Assembly (NCBI GenBank): GCA_963678705.1
Contig: OY783205.1
Coordinates: forward strand, 7,192,001 to 7,256,000
DNA length: 64,000 bases
Direction of reading: 5' to 3'
Source: Panorpa germanica
Lineage: Eukaryota > Arthropoda > Insecta > Mecoptera > Panorpidae
The notes under the pieces are model-generated. The model did no database searches and was not told the origin of the DNA. It saw only the letters and a program-made list of their open reading frames with translations. The position numbers and the translations under genes are program-made. Positions 60,263 to 64,000 of this stretch are shown here, in pieces. Numbering within the stretch: position 1 is the first letter of the stretch; the number at the start of each line of letters is the position of its first letter.

Positions 60263-60739
60263 GTAGCGGAATGTTTTTTATTGTCACTGGGTTATGATCC
60301 GAATCAGTTTGAGTTAATGTTATTGGTGTTTCCAGTATTTGTATTGCTTTCTAAGTCTGTTTAACTTGTGCCATGTTGTCAGCAAAGGGGTAATGTGTTG
60401 GTGTTGTGGAGAATAATTTTATGTATGTTGCCTAGGAGATATTTGTGCAGCGTATTGCCTCTTGTGATGCTGGTAGCACAGTTCCAGGATGCATATGTTT
60501 AGCGTTAAGGTCGTCCGGTATCATTACTTTATTATTCAGTTTTAACAATGTGTCTAGGTCTGCTTTCCTTATAACAGTGCTTGGTGTATTATAAATGGCT
60601 ACTAGGGTGATTTGTACACATTGTAATTGCTGTTGCTTCAGTGCTATGTAGTGCCGATAAATTAACGTAACGTAACGTTTTATTGATATTTTTATCATGA
60701 CTGCTGTGCCGGTTCTATATATTGTATATTTATCTAGAA
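60263..60739 (-). pseudogene. Jockey-like LINE endonuclease, C-terminal part (interrupted by Helitron copy 4)
   Basis: Minus-strand frames give IYRHYIALKQQQLQCVQITL then VAIYNTPSTVIRKADLDTLL, DDLNAKHMHP, and, after a frame change, WNCATSITRGNTLHKYLL. The last parts match the LINE in the chimera at 57725-57800, so both come from one family. Homology stops at GTAGCGG, directly against the right target duplication of the chimera. It continues across the Helitron at 62658. Confidence 0.75.
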
Positions 60740-62657
60740 CTAGCAAACCCGGCGAACTCCGTTTCGCCATCAGATGGCTTCGTTTTATGTAACATTTCGT
60801 TTGGTGATTAAAAGATGAAGAAATTTTTTTTTTTTGTTTTATATTTGAAAAGGAAAAATTTTATTTCATTTCACAACAGTAATGAATTCATTTCGATTAG
60901 TGTTATTTAGTTGAACTTCTCTAAGTAAATGAAAGTGAATCCAAAGTAAATACTGAATCGAAGCGTTATACGTGTCCGCAAATTATCCGTTTCATTGAAG
61001 TGCTCTTTGGTAAACCACATTTTTTGTTTTTTGGTCTGACGTTAACACAAACAAAGCGTATGGTTTCCCAACTCGTGAACACACATCGTTTGTACGATGC
61101 GTCTCGTTTACACGATGCATGATATTGCTTCTTCGCTGAACGACAATGTCTCGCGATTTAGTTGGATCGCCAACAATAATTGCAGCAACATCATTACCGG
61201 TGGGTGCATTGAATCTTCGCACATGTTCAGCTGTTGGGGTACAATCCGCTCTTATGACAAATTTGTGCGTATCCGATGGCATTCGTTCCAATGCTGTTTT
61301 GAACATATTACCCACAGCATTATTAGCGTGAAAAAATGCTTGCAACTGTTCAATAATTCGTCTCTTTAACTGTTGTGTTCCCTGTATTTTGCACCGCACA
61401 TTCAGCTGATCCATCGACGAAATGAAATATATTTGCAGAAATTGATGCGGTTCATCTGGTGTTGGCACCATTGAACCATGCAAATGATATATTTGTCCTT
61501 GTATCTGTAATTGCAAACAATCATTTGTTGAAGAATACGGTGTAACTTCTGATCGTGTGATGGTGTAGTGTGTAGTGTATATGTAGTTGTTATGTGTTGC
61601 AATTCATTGTGTTGGTGTGAGTGATTGGTTATGTGTGTTGTATCTTTTACCTTGCAAGTGGGCATGAAGCCGCCTTCTCGAATGATATTAGCTCCAAAGG
61701 AAGTCATGCGAAAGCAGTTATTGTATTCAAGGATGTGTTGAAGAAAATGGCTGGAATCGGGATCACTTCCATCGAACAATGGTTTCAGTGGCCGTGGTGG
61801 TGTAAGTAATGGATCCAGTTTGACTTTTCCACTTGCGCAGCACAATCCAGCCGTTTCTCTTTTGAACTTTAACGCATTGCAATATCGGCATATAGTCGTC
61901 GTTGGTCCAATATCTAAATTTTCATCATCACTGTAGTTCGCAGTGGGATCATATTGGAATGCCAAGCGATTGTATGATGCCAATGATCTTCGTGTGCTCA
62001 CGCGTTGTCTCAATCGGGCATTTTCTCTTATTATATTTTGTCTTTCTTCGCTTAAGTTCTGTGAATACACTTGTTGCTGGCTTGCATGTCTTGTGCGGCG
62101 GCCGATGTTCGCACGTCGTCCTCTAGGCATTTTGGACTATGGACAGAGTGGTGAATGTAACCTTAAATGCACGATCCACATAATTTACACAGTTCAACTT
62201 ACCACCTTAAAGACAAATGCCTGCTGTTGAAATTGAATAAAAATTTGCACAATACACGTGATTGATTTGATGGTTTCCAATTTAAATGTTAGGAAATGAA
62301 TAACTTATTTTTTTAACTTTTTTTTCACAATTTCACAGTGAACACAATACCGGTTTGTCACATGAAATTAACTGAGCAGAGAACAATGAGTAGCTGTCAA
62401 ACAATGTATCACGCACCGGCGCCATCTACTTAAAATATTGGTTTGTATCTATGCTATGTATCAGAGATGGCGCTGTATGTGAAAAAAGATTTTCCCGCTT
62501 TTCTGTTGAAATTTTTCCTGAATTCCTGAATTTTCTTTGCTATAAACCTCACGGAGCCCGAGACCTTTCCAACGAATGCAAAACCGTGGAAATCGGTTCG
62601 TGCGTTCTGGAGTTATAACGTCAGGAAGGAAAACCCGACTTATTTTTATATAGTAGA
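60740..62657 (-). mobile_element. Helitron deletion derivative, copy 4, inside a LINE endonuclease
   Basis: CTAG plus hairpin at 60740, TCTACTATATA on the minus strand ending at 62657, flanked by A (60739) and T (62658). 1,918 bp. Same junction and residual coding parts as copies 2 and 3: exon 1 at 61651-62130 and the exon 2/helicase-end fusion at 60992-61516. The two halves of the LINE it split are collinear outside it, which fixes the ends. Confidence 0.93.
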
Positions 62658-62860
62658 TGAGTCGGTGCTGCGGTTTGAGCCATGTTTCACGTAGTAGTGC
62701 AACGTCTATGTCTTCGTTTTTCATTATGTTCAAGAGTTCTTGTGGGGTATTAAGCTGTGGCAGTTCCAATATATAGTACTTTTATGGTTAATCTAGTAGT
62801 GGTAGGAAGCAATTTAGTAGTATTTTTAGCTTTGTTTTCCTGTCTGGGGCTCTTTCTATA
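62658..62860 (-). pseudogene. Jockey-like LINE endonuclease, N-terminal part
   Basis: Reads [20 protein letters not shown] then [12 protein letters not shown] on the minus strand (62770-62658), the usual start of LINE endonucleases, including the catalytic Glu in the ETWL motif. Upstream, frames continue weakly as [14 protein letters not shown]. The protein continues at 60739 beyond the Helitron. Confidence 0.7.
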
Positions 62861-63106
62861 TTAGTGCTGCAATCGGAGAGTGCTTGCATTGACGGCATGG
62901 TAAAATGTGCAGTATCAGTATCTTTATCTGTAGTGATGATTCATTTAATTGATTGTTGGCTGTTACTATATTTGCAAACGTCAACTTCAGGTCAACCGGT
63001 GCCTCCGGTCGAAAACGCGCCATATATAGTTGATGAACTATCGATAAATCAATGATTATAAATATTTGTCAATTTTTATTAACTTATATTATATACTAAA
63101 TATATA
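62861..63106. other. No gene seen
   Basis: Spacer between LINE fragment and small Helitron. A 63-codon open stretch at 62864-63055 has no recognised motif. Confidence 0.4.
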
Positions 63107-63420
63107 TCTAATATATATAAATTACGTGTCACGTTGTTCGTTCGCGATGGACTCCTAAACTACTTAACCGATTTTAATCAAATTTGTACACCGTGTGCAG
63201 TTTGATCTAACTGGAAAGATAGGATAGCTTACATCTCAATTTATGATTGCAATATTATCTTATTGCAAATTATTTGTCTATTAATTATCTGTTAGCTCCA
63301 AACGATTTTAAAAGATGGCGACATCTGTTGACTAGATTGAGTAAATATTCAATAGATGGCGCTATGTAATGTAATATGACAAAAACGTTAGCCACAGCAA
63401 CGCGTGGCCGACACAGCTAA
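63107..63420 (+). mobile_element. Small non-autonomous Helitron, 314 bp
   Basis: Begins TCTAATATATATAAATTACG and contains GATGGACTCCTAAACTACTT then AACCGATTTTAATCAAATTT, a subterminal block widespread in insect Helitrons. Ends with the hairpin GCCAC...GTGGC followed by CGACACAGCTAA. Flanks are A (63106) and T (63421). Contains no protein. A different family from the CTAG-ended Helitrons elsewhere in the window. Confidence 0.85.
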
Positions 63421-63509
63421 TGTATTATAAATATACCATTTTAATGTCAATGTTAAATATCAATTTTGTTTTCTGTTACAAACTCGATGACTCTTTTGGT
63501 ACTTTTTTC

Positions 63510-64000
63510 TGATGTTAATTAATACAACACATTTACTGGAAAAAACACTTCACTTTTTAGATCTCGCATTAATTTGTCAATTTGATTTTTAATAAGTTTA
63601 CATTCTAAAATCATATGATCTATTGTGCCTTCCTCTCCACAACGACAGTTTGGAGATCTTACCAATTTTATTTTATGTAGATGATATGGACTTCTACAGT
63701 GGCCTGATTTTATTCTAGTAATAGTTGAAATAAATTTGCTAGAGTTTGATTTGTTGAACCATAAATTTGTTGATATTTTTGGATTATGCTTATAAAATTG
63801 TTTTCCGGTGTCAGTACTTCTTTCGTTATAGTACTTATTTCCTTAATATTTTGTAATTGTTATTGTTTTTGAAAGTATTGTTATTTATAGATAAACAAAC
63901 ACTACGAGAGTCTGTGACGATTAATATATTCTTATTATCAGTGTTTTGTATTAAATCTAAAAGTTTCATAATAGCAGTCAATTCTGTATTATAGGAATTT
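63510..64000 (-). pseudogene. LINE RNase H and C-terminal zinc-motif fragment
   Basis: From the window edge leftward on the minus strand: NSYNTELTAIMKLLDLIQNT, then DNKNILIVTDSRSVCLSI, typical of the RNase H domain of LINEs of the I/R1 type. Further on, GHCRSPYHLHKIKLVRSPNC then RCGEEGTIDHMILECKLI, the usual C-terminal Cys/His motif. Several frame breaks lie between, so it is a relic. The upstream part lies beyond base 64000. Confidence 0.7.

Overview
The window is AT-rich insect genomic DNA. This follows from a methuselah-type G-protein-coupled receptor gene with short spliced exons, BEL/Pao and jockey-like retroelements, and many Helitrons. I could not place the order. Only two host genes are supported, both on the plus strand: an uncharacterised membrane-anchored, threonine-rich protein (18158-20660, three exons) and the 3' part of a methuselah-like receptor (30560-34342, seven exons). 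Almost everything else recognisable is mobile DNA, much of it nested.

Left part (1-15.9 kb). 1-3192 is the 5' part of a minus-strand Helitron gene with two tandem herpesvirus-tegument/OTU-like cysteine protease domains, a 46-residue tandem repeat and a Helitron N-terminal domain; it runs off the window. Two small inverted-repeat elements follow (4566-4841, 5012-5230). From about 5.9 to 15.9 kb there is a head-to-tail array of six Helitron-type units. The last contains a LINE fragment and a roughly 480-bp array of the 8-mer AAATATAT.

Middle (16-40 kb). A TA-flanked MITE (17203-17634) precedes the first host gene. A hAT-type element with a perfect 8-bp target duplication (21125-27493) holds a nearly intact autonomous Helitron (22071-27365) and another Helitron unit. 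The receptor gene carries a deletion-derivative Helitron (32001-33921) in its fifth intron. A fossil BEL/Pao retrotransposon occupies 34609-39971 and has two different tandem-repeat blocks in its leader.

Right part (40-64 kb). A repeat of about 1.7 kb occurs twice (40651-43803, 55898-57609) with different insertions. The left copy holds two PIF/Harbinger-like elements. The right copy abuts a 12-bp target duplication that encloses a 5S-rRNA/LINE chimera (57610-60250) with a long intact reverse transcriptase frame. 50286-53934 is a TTAA-flanked DNA transposon whose gene joins a Mutator/Kolobok-like transposase to an exonuclease-like C-terminus. Two more deletion-derivative Helitrons (47975-49757, 60740-62657), a small Helitron (63107-63420) and LINE fragments complete the window.

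The three Helitron derivatives share one internal junction, including a 20-bp segment in inverted orientation. They are therefore one amplified family that presumably relied on proteins from a full-length relative such as the copy at 22071. No tRNA gene, CRISPR array or prokaryotic feature was seen.
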